Below are positions 1 through 7,330 of a stretch of 64,000 nucleotides of DNA, piece after piece. The notes beneath the pieces were generated by a model. The model did no database searches. It saw only the letters and a program-made list of their open reading frames with translations, and was not told the DNA's origin. Within the stretch, counting starts at the first letter, position 1. Each line of letters begins with the position of its first letter. Location: assembly GCF_000336555.1 (NCBI RefSeq), contig NZ_KB375281.1, positions 1,118,227-1,182,226 of the forward strand. The letters are read 5' to 3'. The stretch is from Afipia clevelandensis ATCC 49720. GTDB lineage: Bacteria; Pseudomonadota; Alphaproteobacteria; Rhizobiales; Xanthobacteraceae. The translations under genes were made by a program, and so were the position numbers.

Positions 1-3000
1 TCGCCCTTCGCCAGCGTGCGAACAGAGCGACGCGCGAGGATCTGCGTCGCCGGTTTGACGTTGAGGTCATAGTGCCGCGCGAGCGTCAGCCCGTCCGGCC
101 CCGCAATGTTCACGTCGAGCGCCGCAGCGCCCGCCCCGTTCGCCGCGTCAATGGCCAGCGCCACGGTGCTGCGCTGTTTCGCCGCCAGCCGCATCGTGGT
201 CGCCGGATTACCGGTGATCTTCACCGGACCCGATGGCTTGACGCTGATAACGTAGTCACCCGCGGCGCCCTCGACATTGTCGAGATCGAGATTCATGGTG
301 CCGCGGTCGCCACTCAGCAGGAAGCGCGGCAGCGTCGCGGTCAGCACCACGGGATCGCGCACGGTCACGTCGGTGTTGGCGCGGCCGACCTTGGTCGCCG
401 TCCATGCCACCGCCATGACGCGCGCGGTGCCGGCGAATTCCGGAATGTCGAACGAGACGATCGCGGTGCCATCGGCGCCGACCGTGACGATGCCGGAATA
501 CAGCGCAAGCGGCTTCTGGGTCGGAGGGCTGCCTTGAAGTTCAGCGCCTGCGCCGTCACCACCGGTGCGGATCTGGCCGCGGGTGCCCTGCATGCCGTCG
601 ATCAGTTGCCCATAGAGGTCACGGATCTCGGACGTCATGCGGCGCTGGCCGAGATAGTAGTCGTCCGGCGCAGGCGGCTTGTAATTGGTGAGGTTGAGAA
701 TGCCGACATCGACAGCGGCGACCACGATCTTGGCGTCTTCACCGCGGCTGAGACCCTCGATCTTGACCGGGAGCTTGAGCGCCGTGCCCGGGCGCACCAG
801 CGCGGGCGGCGTCAGCGAGACCTTGAGTGTGCGCTCGGCCTTGTCGATGCCGAACCATTTCAGGCCAATGGCGCGGCCCGGCATGCGCTGGGCAGCGGCA
901 TCGAGCGGACGGCGCAGCGTGGCGACAACATAAGCGCCGGTGCCCCAATCCTTGCCGACGGCGATGTTGATCTTGTTCTGGCCTGCCTTGACGTCGGCGG
1001 ACTGCGTGGTCAGCAGACGGTCGCCCAGCACATTGACGGTGAGCTTGCCGGCCGTGCGCGCATTGATGGACACCACCATGGTGTCGCCGGACTTGTATTC
1101 CGGCTTGTCGATGGATGTTTCCAAAAGGTCTGGGGTGTCGGCGCTGCCGTCGGAATACCAGCCGACATCGAACTGCACCGAGGTGATCGGGCCATCCACA
1201 TCGGTAGACTTCACATCCAGCCGGTAGCGGCCCGGCTGCGGCGAGAAAGTAATGCGCGCAGGCTTGTCGGCGGCAATGGTGACATCGCCATCCGCCACGC
1301 GCTTGGTGGACTTCACCGGCTCATAGTCCCATGACGAACCCTGCCGGTACCACTGATAGCGCGACTCCATCTTGAGCAGTTCGTAACGCAGGCCGCTGCG
1401 CGCCAGCGCCTTACCGTCCGGCGCGACATAGACCACATCGAAACTGGCGGGGTCGCCTTCGGCGACATTCTTGTCGGAGAACAGCGGCTTCACCCCGATC
1501 ATCTCGTCGCTCGGCGCGACCGGAATCGTCAGCTTGCGCTCGACCGCGCGGCCGCCGGTTTCCACCATGCGGACGAAGACCTGCGCTTCCTGCGGACGCT
1601 GCGATGATGGCGGCTTGGGCAGGCTGACACTGAACTTCGCCTTGCCGTTGGCATCGGCCTCGGGGAGGCTTTCCAGCGGTGTGCGTTCGTTGTTGGTGCT
1701 TTCGTCGTCGGCGATGCCGAACCTGTAGCCGGCATAGCCCGGACGGTCGGCCGCCGTTGCAATCAGCAGGTCGCCCTCAAGCGCGAGACCCGAAGCAGGC
1801 GCGCCATAGAGAAAGCGGCCATCGACCTCAAGTTCTGCAGGAAGTTCAGCCGTAATCTGCTTGGCCTTGGAAGTTAACGTGAATTCGATCCGGTCGGCGA
1901 CATAATCCTCGACCATGAAGGTGGTTTCGCCCACCGACGGCGCCTTCGGATCGGTGAAGGCGCGGACCCGCCAGGTGCCGGTCGGCACCGCTGAGTTGAG
2001 CGGCAAGGTCAGGCTGCGGCCGCCCGCGCCCTGATCGGGCACCACGGAGCGGCGGAATTCGACGCCGTCGGGACGTTCGACCACCAGCGTCATCGGCGTG
2101 CCGGTGACGCCATTGCCCTTGCCGTCGCGCAAGAGCGCCGTGACATAGACCGTCTCGCCGGAGCGATAGACACCGCGCTCGGTGTAGACGAACGCATCGG
2201 GTCCCGCCGGCACGGTCCGTCCGGAGACGCCGCGGTCGGTCAGGTCAAAGGCGTTGGACTTGAGGCTGAGGAAGGCATAGTCGCCCTTGTCGCCGGAGAC
2301 CGACAACAGCGCAGGCGACAGGCCGCCCTCGCCCCGCGCCAGCCCCGCCTCGAACAGGACGTGACCTTCCGCGTCGGTCTTTTTGGTCGCCAGGATTTCG
2401 TTGTTGCGGGCAACGAGACGCACGTCAGCGCCCGCTGTCGGCGCCGTGGTCGCCAGCGAGTTGACAAAGACATGCACGCCGTCATTGCCGGAGTAAGCGG
2501 TCAGGCCGAGATCGGAGACGATGAACCACTGGGTCGCGAGAGAGGAATCATCGTCATCGCCGGAGCCGGGCCCCTTGGTGGCAGCGGTCATCACATAGAC
2601 GCCCGGCTGCATCTCGCCGACCGCCTGATCGACCGGGAATGCGGTGACCACATCGGCGTTCAGGGTCGGCTGGGTGGCCACCTCGCCGCTCCAGACTTTG
2701 ACACCTTTCTCATCGCCGAGGACGGAGAGTTCATAGGTCGAAAGGTTGCGCCGGAAATCGCTGCCGAGCACCGAATTGATCAGATTGCGGTCGCCGACCC
2801 GGAAGATCTTTACCGCCACCGACGGCGTGTTGACGCTGACCAGCGGAATGCCCTTCTGGCCGGTGCGCGGCAGCACATAGGCGCGGCCGGTGAACCGAAC
2901 GAACGGCTTGCGGTCGCGGACATAGATGTTGAATTCCGCCGACTTCGGCAGCGTTTCCTTCACGGTCGAGGGCATGCCGGCGCGCAGGTTGATGGTGTAG

Positions 3001-3731
3001 CGCTCGCCATGCTTGAGGCCTTCGACGCAGAGCTGTTTTTCCTCGGTGGTGATTGCCGGGCTGTCGGTGCCTGCCAGCGCCACGAACGGATTGAAGTCGG
3101 CCCGCTTGGGCAGTTCCTCGGAAAACTGGAAACAGGCGCGCGGCGACGCCGAATCTGAATCCACGCTGTAATCGAGCAGCCGGAAGCCCTTCTCGTCGCG
3201 CAGCTTCTCGTAACTCCCGCGCACCTCCGCGACCTCCTTCTGGTCGAGCGACAGGCGCAGCGCATCGAGCGCCGGACGCCACAGCTTGCGCTCGGCGAGC
3301 GCGCTTCCCAGCACCGCGAGGGCGTCGGCTTCCTCGCCGGGGTTGGCGGCGCGCTGATAGGCGATGTAGGCCGCGGTGGAGGCGCGCTCGTAGAAGAATA
3401 TCCGCTCGCGATTGTCGGAGGGGCGGATCTGGAAAATGGTTTTGGCCAGCCGCAGCCAGTTGGTGCTGTCTTCCGGCGCAACGGCGGCGGTCTGCCCGAG
3501 GAGTTGCAGCACGCCGCGCAGATCGCCCCGCTTGAAAGCGGCGTCGGTATCCGACTTCAGGGTGGCGGCGGTCTTGTTGATGACCCCTGCCTCGGTCTTG
3601 ATCTGGGCCTCCAGCCGGATGGCGGAGTCCGCCAGATCATCCCGCCTGAACGCCTTGTCGGCTGCGTGCGCTGAAACCAGAGCGAACGCCAGCGTGGCGC
3701 AAACCGAAATGGCGCGAACCAGACCAATCAT
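1..3731 (-). CDS. Alpha-2-macroglobulin family protein (partial, C-terminus off the left edge)
   Basis: The minus frame is open from an ATG at 3731 to the window edge, giving about 1243 residues of a protein whose family is usually 1600-1900 long. It opens with a Sec-type signal peptide (MIGLVRAISVCATLAFALVS then AHA), with no lipobox, so a soluble periplasmic protein is likely. After a helical N-terminal part of about 150 residues come successive beta-rich macroglobulin-type domains, with bait-region and alpha-2-macroglobulin blocks late in the visible part (for example YTERGVYRSGETVYVTALLR near residue 500). The thioester region, if there is one, would lie beyond the edge. Bacterial members are thought to trap proteases in the periplasm, often beside penicillin-binding protein 1C; that partner would also be off the window. 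Open frames on the other strand here are antisense shadows. Confidence 0.88.
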   Translation of the reverse strand, partial: MIGLVRAISVCATLAFALVSAHAADKAFRRDDLADSAIRLEAQIKTEAGVINKTAATLKSDTDAAFKRGDLRGVLQLLGQTAAVAPEDSTNWLRLAKTIFQIRPSDNRERIFFYERASTAAYIAYQRAANPGEEADALAVLGSALAERKLWRPALDALRLSLDQKEVAEVRGSYEKLRDEKGFRLLDYSVDSDSASPRACFQFSEELPKRADFNPFVALAGTDSPAITTEEKQLCVEGLKHGERYTINLRAGMPSTVKETLPKSAEFNIYVRDRKPFVRFTGRAYVLPRTGQKGIPLVSVNTPSVAVKIFRVGDRNLINSVLGSDFRRNLSTYELSVLGDEKGVKVWSGEVATQPTLNADVVTAFPVDQAVGEMQPGVYVMTAATKGPGSGDDDDSSLATQWFIVSDLGLTAYSGNDGVHVFVNSLATTAPTAGADVRLVARNNEILATKKTDAEGHVLFEAGLARGEGGLSPALLSVSGDKGDYAFLSLKSNAFDLTDRGVSGRTVPAGPDAFVYTERGVYRSGETVYVTALLRDGKGNGVTGTPMTLVVERPDGVEFRRSVVPDQGAGGRSLTLPLNSAVPTGTWRVRAFTDPKAPSVGETTFMVEDYVADRIEFTLTSKAKQITAELPAELEVDGRFLYGAPASGLALEGDLLIATAADRPGYAGYRFGIADDESTNNERTPLESLPEADANGKAKFSVSLPKPPSSQRPQEAQVFVRMVETGGRAVERKLTIPVAPSDEMIGVKPLFSDKNVAEGDPASFDVVYVAPDGKALARSGLRYELLKMESRYQWYRQGSSWDYEPVKSTKRVADGDVTIAADKPARITFSPQPGRYRLDVKSTDVDGPITSVQFDVGWYSDGSADTPDLLETSIDKPEYKSGDTMVVSINARTAGKLTVNVLGDRLLTTQSADVKAGQNKINIAVGKDWGTGAYVVATLRRPLDAAAQRMPGRAIGLKWFGIDKAERTLKVSLTPPALVRPGTALKLPVKIEGLSRGEDAKIVVAAVDVGILNLTNYKPPAPDDYYLGQRRMTSEIRDLYGQLIDGMQGTRGQIRTGGDGAGAELQGSPPTQKPLALYSGIVTVGADGTAIVSFDIPEFAGTARVMAVAWTATKVGRANTDVTVRDPVVLTATLPRFLLSGDRGTMNLDLDNVEGAAGDYVISVKPSGPVKITGNPATTMRLAAKQRSTVALAIDAANGAGAAALDVNIAGPDGLTLARHYDLNVKPATQILARRSVRTLAKG

Positions 3732-3977
3732 GGTGAAAACTCCCTGCCGGCGACACTGAAATAACGGTCGCCTTGAAACATAGACAATGCGCGAATCGTG
3801 ACGGACTCATGGTCGTACCGATAGCGGTTCAAAATAATCCCTGCGACAATCGCGGCCATGCCAAAACGCGACTATGCACCGGACCATTGACCCGGCGAGA
3901 TCAGGACTTTAGGTCGGGAAGCGCCAATGACACCAGACCTCTGACACCACCCCGCCGGTTTGTCGGAACATCCCTTG

Positions 3978-4017
3978 GGAAGGTTCACAACTTTCCGCCA
4001 AACCGGGGCGGTTTTTT
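3978..4017 (+). terminator. Terminator-like hairpin with an overlapping alternative hairpin, upstream of tRNA-Arg
   Basis: CCGCC (3995-3999), a 7-base loop, GGCGG (4007-4011) and six T (4012-4017) form an intrinsic-terminator shape on the plus strand. A second stem, GGAAGGTT (3978-3985) with AACTTTCC (3989-3996), shares bases 3995-3996, so the two cannot fully form together. No plus-strand gene is visible upstream; the rest of 3732-4047 is the A2M promoter side and shows no gene. It may end an unannotated short transcript or act within the tRNA leader. Confidence 0.45.
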
Positions 4018-4047
4018 CACGCCTGGGATGGTATGAGAGGCCCCAAC

Positions 4048-4124
4048 GGTCCCGTAGCTCAACTGGATAGAGTAGCGGATTTCTACTCCGCGGGTTGCAG
4101 GTTCGAATCCTGCCGGGATCGCCA
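4048..4124 (+). tRNA. tRNA-Arg(TCT)
   Basis: A full cloverleaf can be drawn: acceptor GGTCCCG pairs with CGGGATC, the anticodon stem GCGGA/TCCGC holds the loop TTTCTAC with anticodon TCT, and the T-arm carries GGTTCGAATCC. The CCA end is encoded (4122-4124). It reads AGA codons, rare in this GC-rich genome. The hypothetical genes downstream made me check it as an integration site; no second copy of its 3' end was seen. Confidence 0.97.
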
Positions 4125-4226
4125 CCTCCACAACGCACTGCGTGTTTTGTTCTCTCGCAATCCGCGTTGCATGCCGTCGTATTTGTCTTGAGTAGGCGTC
4201 TTGGTACGATTGCGGTCATCATTGCC

Positions 4227-4259
4227 TCAGGAGCGATCGCACACCAAAAACGCTCCTGA
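4227..4259. repeat. 9-bp perfect inverted repeat downstream of tRNA-Arg
   Basis: TCAGGAGCG (4227-4235) is matched by CGCTCCTGA (4251-4259) around a 15-base spacer. It has no T-run, so it is not a classical terminator. It could still end the tRNA-Arg transcript, or be an operator for the small gene starting at 4308. Confidence 0.4.
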
Positions 4260-4307
4260 TCTCTTCAATGGCGAAGTCCAATTGCGGCAAATCGGGTAGA
4301 AACAAGG

Positions 4308-4496
4308 ATGGCAGACACTTCTGAGCCAATCACGCACCCGGAGGAAATGCGCGCTACCTTTGATGTTCAGATTGGGAAGCGCATCAACCTCAAGGGAATG
4401 GCCCGGGTAACACCCGCGGGATTGATCTGCGCTGGGATAGCCGGAGTAGCAGCTCTTCTCGCAGCTACGGCACTGGTGCGGGCTGCAAGATCATAA
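4308..4496 (+). CDS. Small hypothetical membrane protein (62 aa)
   Basis: An AAGG lies just upstream of the ATG. The first 30 residues are polar; residues about 35-58 (ICAGIAGVAALLAATALV) form one hydrophobic segment followed by a basic tail (RAARS), which suggests a tail-anchored inner-membrane protein with a cytoplasmic N-terminus. I do not recognise a family. It stands alone between tRNA-Arg and a non-coding stretch, and composition around it is less GC-biased than the flanking operons. Real gene is more likely than not; function unknown. Confidence 0.5.
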   Translation: MADTSEPITHPEEMRATFDVQIGKRINLKGMARVTPAGLICAGIAGVAALLAATALVRAARS

Positions 4497-4885
4497 AGCC
4501 TGCTCGCGAGGCTTTCGATGCTCGGCGCAGGGCTAATGCATGCGCTGGATCAATTGCGACGACCGCGGCATTTCACCTTCGAATCGATCAGCCGTCGCTG
4601 TCTGTCGTCTTCAATCCGTACAGCCGGAGCCATCGGTCTTGCTGCGGGCGAAGATTTCTACGTCCGGCCCGCCACCACATGGCTATACGGCGGACAACGG
4701 CTTCTAATGCCGCCTGCTGTTTAGCTCGTCTAGCCGCACGTTCCAAATTAACGGAGTTCGCTGGAACCCCGTATGGAATGTCAAATGATAATGCCAAAGC
4801 GGAACGAACTCCGCTATTCAGCGTCGTCACATAATTAAGGTTTTACGGGAAAAGCCGCGCACCAGAACACGGCGCTGGAAGTTAA
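4497..4885. other. 389-base stretch without a supported gene
   Basis: Short open frames exist on both strands (for example 4588-4830 minus, rich in Arg/Ala/Gln), but none has a convincing start site, domain or codon pattern. No RNA gene, palindrome or repeat of note was seen. It may be a decayed gene remnant next to the tRNA. Confidence 0.4.
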
Positions 4886-5239
4886 ATGGAATACGATCTC
4901 GTTCGATCGCTCACTACTTTAATCACACAAATCAGTTCGCAGCTTCCGCAAAGAGTTCCGGCAGCACCACTCGAACTTCATGAGGCAAGCTACGCCCGCG
5001 TCGGCCGCCTATTTGCTGAGAGGGAGGCCGACATCTACCGCGTCCTGAACGCGATGATCGCCGCGTCGGTAACGTCCCCAAGACCGTACAAGGTGGCGCC
5101 GATTCCCCGGGAGCAGTTCGAACTATACGAGGCCATGATCCTCACCGGACAGATCCCGCACGAGGGTATTCAGGCAATCATCGACGCGAACCCCGAATTC
5201 GCGAAGTGGTACAAGGAAAGAGCAAAAGAGCGCTTTTGA
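4886..5239 (+). CDS. Hypothetical protein (117 aa)
   Basis: The frame opens with ATG after a weak GGAAG and encodes a mostly alpha-helical, soluble protein without signal peptide or membrane segment. The N-terminal part (LTTLITQISSQLPQRVP) and the C-terminal part, which ends in an acidic/basic stretch (FAKWYKERAKERF), read like real protein rather than an antisense shadow. I cannot assign a family. The flanks on both sides are non-coding, so context gives no hint. A lineage-specific gene in the region after tRNA-Arg is possible. Confidence 0.5.
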   Translation: MEYDLVRSLTTLITQISSQLPQRVPAAPLELHEASYARVGRLFAEREADIYRVLNAMIAASVTSPRPYKVAPIPREQFELYEAMILTGQIPHEGIQAIIDANPEFAKWYKERAKERF

Positions 5240-5617
5240 CAGCTTGATGAGCCCGTCGACGTGGTGCCGGATCAGTTGCCGGGGAAATAAGCCGGAACCT
5301 CCTGAGGCCGACCCGGGCCGTTTACGGTGTGGATTTGACGCAAGGCCCGCAGGCGGACGGGCAACGATCCCTTGGGATGCAGCTTCATTGTTGATGGGTT
5401 TCGACCCGAGGCGCGCCCGCAAAGGATTGAAAAATACTGCGTTTTCGCTAGCCGCACGGCAAATCTGTCTCGCCGGCGGGCGGTAGATCGCCGCGTTCAT
5501 CCGACGGCCCGATGCGCTGCTTCGCGAAAATGCAAGTCTTCAACAGGTATCCGCTGACAGACGCGCCAAATCTGATACAAGCCGCACCACCACCTTCAAC
5601 AGAGAGACGACGACCGT
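5240..5617. other. 378-base stretch without a supported gene
   Basis: Several overlapping short frames on both strands (for example 5272-5457 minus) have no recognisable domain and poor start sites. The final 40 bases should hold the promoter and leader of the DUF6481 gene at 5618. Nothing else was identified. Confidence 0.4.
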
Positions 5618-5959
5618 ATGGGTTTCAAGGAACCAGGCTTCGCGGACCGGGCTGCTGCCGCGCGAAACGCGAGGAAAAGCATTGCTGAAAAATTCAAGGC
5701 GCAGCCGGGTCCGGACGATCCGGCGGTTTTGAAGCGCGCGGCTGAACGTCAGGCGCAAGCCGCCGCCCGCGCGGAAGCGCAGAAGCTGCGTGAGACCGCG
5801 AAGGCCGAAGAGCGCGCCCGCGAGGCTGAACTCGCAGCACAGGCCGCAGCCGAAGCCCTGCGCATTCAGGCTGAAAAGCAGGCTGCGGAAGCCGATCTCA
5901 AGGCCAAGCAGAAAGCCGCGCGCGATGCGCGCTATGCGGCCCGCAAAGCGAAGAAGTAA
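5618..5959 (+). CDS. DUF6481 family protein (113 aa)
   Basis: The protein is almost entirely Ala/Lys/Glu/Arg/Gln, predicted to be one long charged helix or coiled coil, and starts with MGFKEPGFADRAAAARNARK, the N-terminus I associate with DUF6481 proteins of Bradyrhizobium and relatives. There is no signal peptide, so it is cytosolic. A GAGAG sits about 12 bases before the ATG. The highly basic C-terminus (AARKAKK) could bind nucleic acid, but that is only inference. Function of the family is unknown to me. Confidence 0.72.
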   Translation: MGFKEPGFADRAAAARNARKSIAEKFKAQPGPDDPAVLKRAAERQAQAAARAEAQKLRETAKAEERAREAELAAQAAAEALRIQAEKQAAEADLKAKQKAARDARYAARKAKK

Positions 5960-6029
5960 GCACGTAACAACGGGTACCGCAGGCCCGCTCCGATGGAGCG
6001 AGCCTGCAGGAAGACCGGATGAATGAGGC

Positions 6030-6260
6030 TTACTTCTTCATCCCGTCCTTCTTCATGCCGTCGTCCTTCTTCATTCCGTCCTTCTTCATGCCATCGTGGC
6101 CCATGGCATCTTTCTTCATGCCGTCCTTCGACATGGTGTCTTCTTTCTTCATGCCGTCCTTGGACATCTTGTCCTGCGCGAAGGCAGCCGGCGCGAAGGC
6201 CAGACCGAGCGAAACGATTGCGGCGGTGGCGCCGAGCGCGATGCGGGAAGTGCGAGCCAT
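6030..6260 (-). CDS. Pentapeptide MXKDX repeat protein (76 aa, secreted)
   Basis: A signal peptide (ALGATAAIVSLGLAFAPAAF then AQ) is followed by near-perfect repeats of M-x-K-D-x, such as KDGMKKDGMKK, up to the C-terminus; the DNA shows the matching 15-base tandem repetition. This fits the MXKDX repeat family of small exported proteins. I chose the ATG at 6260 (MARTSRI) because GAGG sits 9 bases upstream; the ATG at 6269 has the same GAGG too close. The mature part is rich in Met, Lys and Asp, so metal binding is conceivable but unproven. Repeat number is likely to vary between strains. Confidence 0.82.
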   Translation of the reverse strand: MARTSRIALGATAAIVSLGLAFAPAAFAQDKMSKDGMKKEDTMSKDGMKKDAMGHDGMKKDGMKKDDGMKKDGMKK

Positions 6261-6427
6261 GAGAATCATCCTCTGAATTCGGTTATGACGCGGCGGATGC
6301 CGCTTTGAGGATGTTCGGGACGAACGCGCGTTCGTTACGCCGGAGGATCGATTTTTTTCCGCGCCGACAGGCTATTGCAGCGCAATACTTCTTCCCCGAT
6401 CACGAAAAAGAGATTTTAACGCCTAGA

Positions 6428-7327
6428 TTAGCGCGCCTTGGCGTTCAGCGCTGATGCGACGCGGCTGACGGGCTTCTTGCCCAGCACGTCCGCGATGCCG
6501 TTGGTGGCGGCAAGAAGCTGCATCATGTCAACGCCGGTTTTCACGCCCATGCCCTCCAGCATGTAGACCACGTCTTCGGTGGCGACATTGCCGGTCGCAC
6601 CCGGCGCATAGGGACAGCCGCCAAGGCCGCCGGCGGCGGAATCGATCACCCGCGCGCCCTCTTCCAGTCCGGCATAGAGGTTGGCCAGCGCCTGACCATA
6701 GGTGTCGTGGAAATGCATGCCGAGATTCGTCATCGGGACTTCGCTTGCGGTCGCGCGCAACAGCGCCCGCGCCTTCGCGGGCGTCCCGACGCCGATGGTG
6801 TCGCCAAGCGAGACCTCGTAACAGCCGAGATCCCAGAGCTTCTTCGTGACATCCACCACGGCGGAAGGCTTCACCTCGCCATCGTACGGACAGCCGAGCA
6901 CGCAGGACACATAGCCGCGCACCTTGATGCCGTCGGCTTTGGCACGCTCCAGCACCGGCACGAAGCGTTGAATGGATTCGGCAACCGTGCAGTTGATATT
7001 GGCTTTGGAGAAACCCTCGGAGGCCGATGCGAACACGGCGACGACTTTCGCACCCGCCGCCTTCGCGGCCTCATAACCTTTCTCGTTTGGCACGAGGACA
7101 TGAAATTCATGGCCGGGATGATGATCGACGGCGCGCAGCACCTGATCGGAATTCGCCATCTGCGGAATGGCCTTCGGTGACACGAAGCTGCCGACCTCGA
7201 TGATGCCGAGACCGGCCTTCACCAGATTCTCGACGAACGCGATCCGCGCCTCGGCACTCACCGGGGTCTTTTCGTTCTGCAGCCCGTCGCGCGGGCCGAC
7301 TTCGACAATCCGGACCTGATCGCCCAT
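6428..7327 (-). CDS. mvaB: Hydroxymethylglutaryl-CoA lyase
   Basis: This 299-residue protein cleaves 3-hydroxy-3-methylglutaryl-CoA to acetoacetate and acetyl-CoA, the last step of leucine breakdown. The N-terminal VEVGPRDGLQNE, the metal-binding HFHDT near residue 200 and the signature GGLGGCPYAPGATGN near 235-250 with its active-site Cys are all present, and length is normal for the DRE-TIM lyase family. It is the last gene of the liu operon, starting 3 bases after the mccA stop, so translation is probably coupled. The gene downstream (MXKDX) is 167 bases away and unrelated. Confidence 0.95.
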   Translation of the reverse strand: MGDQVRIVEVGPRDGLQNEKTPVSAEARIAFVENLVKAGLGIIEVGSFVSPKAIPQMANSDQVLRAVDHHPGHEFHVLVPNEKGYEAAKAAGAKVVAVFASASEGFSKANINCTVAESIQRFVPVLERAKADGIKVRGYVSCVLGCPYDGEVKPSAVVDVTKKLWDLGCYEVSLGDTIGVGTPAKARALLRATASEVPMTNLGMHFHDTYGQALANLYAGLEEGARVIDSAAGGLGGCPYAPGATGNVATEDVVYMLEGMGVKTGVDMMQLLAATNGIADVLGKKPVSRVASALNAKAR

Positions 7328-7330
7328 GGC

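Noticed and set aside
72-1334. Long plus-strand open frame within the A2M region
   Set aside because: It is antisense to a continuous minus frame with A2M-like domains and signal peptide; its translation is Arg/His/Gly-rich without domain, as expected of a shadow in GC-rich DNA.
4588-4830. 80-residue minus frame after the small membrane protein
   Set aside because: No ribosome binding site, no domain, and an equal-length competing frame on the other strand; not enough to call a gene.
4100-5617. tRNA-Arg as attachment site of an integrated element
   Set aside because: No integrase and no duplicate of the tRNA 3' end was found; kept only as a weak observation.
6030-6170. Short tandem DNA repeats that resemble a repeat array
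   Set aside because: They are in frame and encode the MXKDX protein, with no unique spacers, so not CRISPR.
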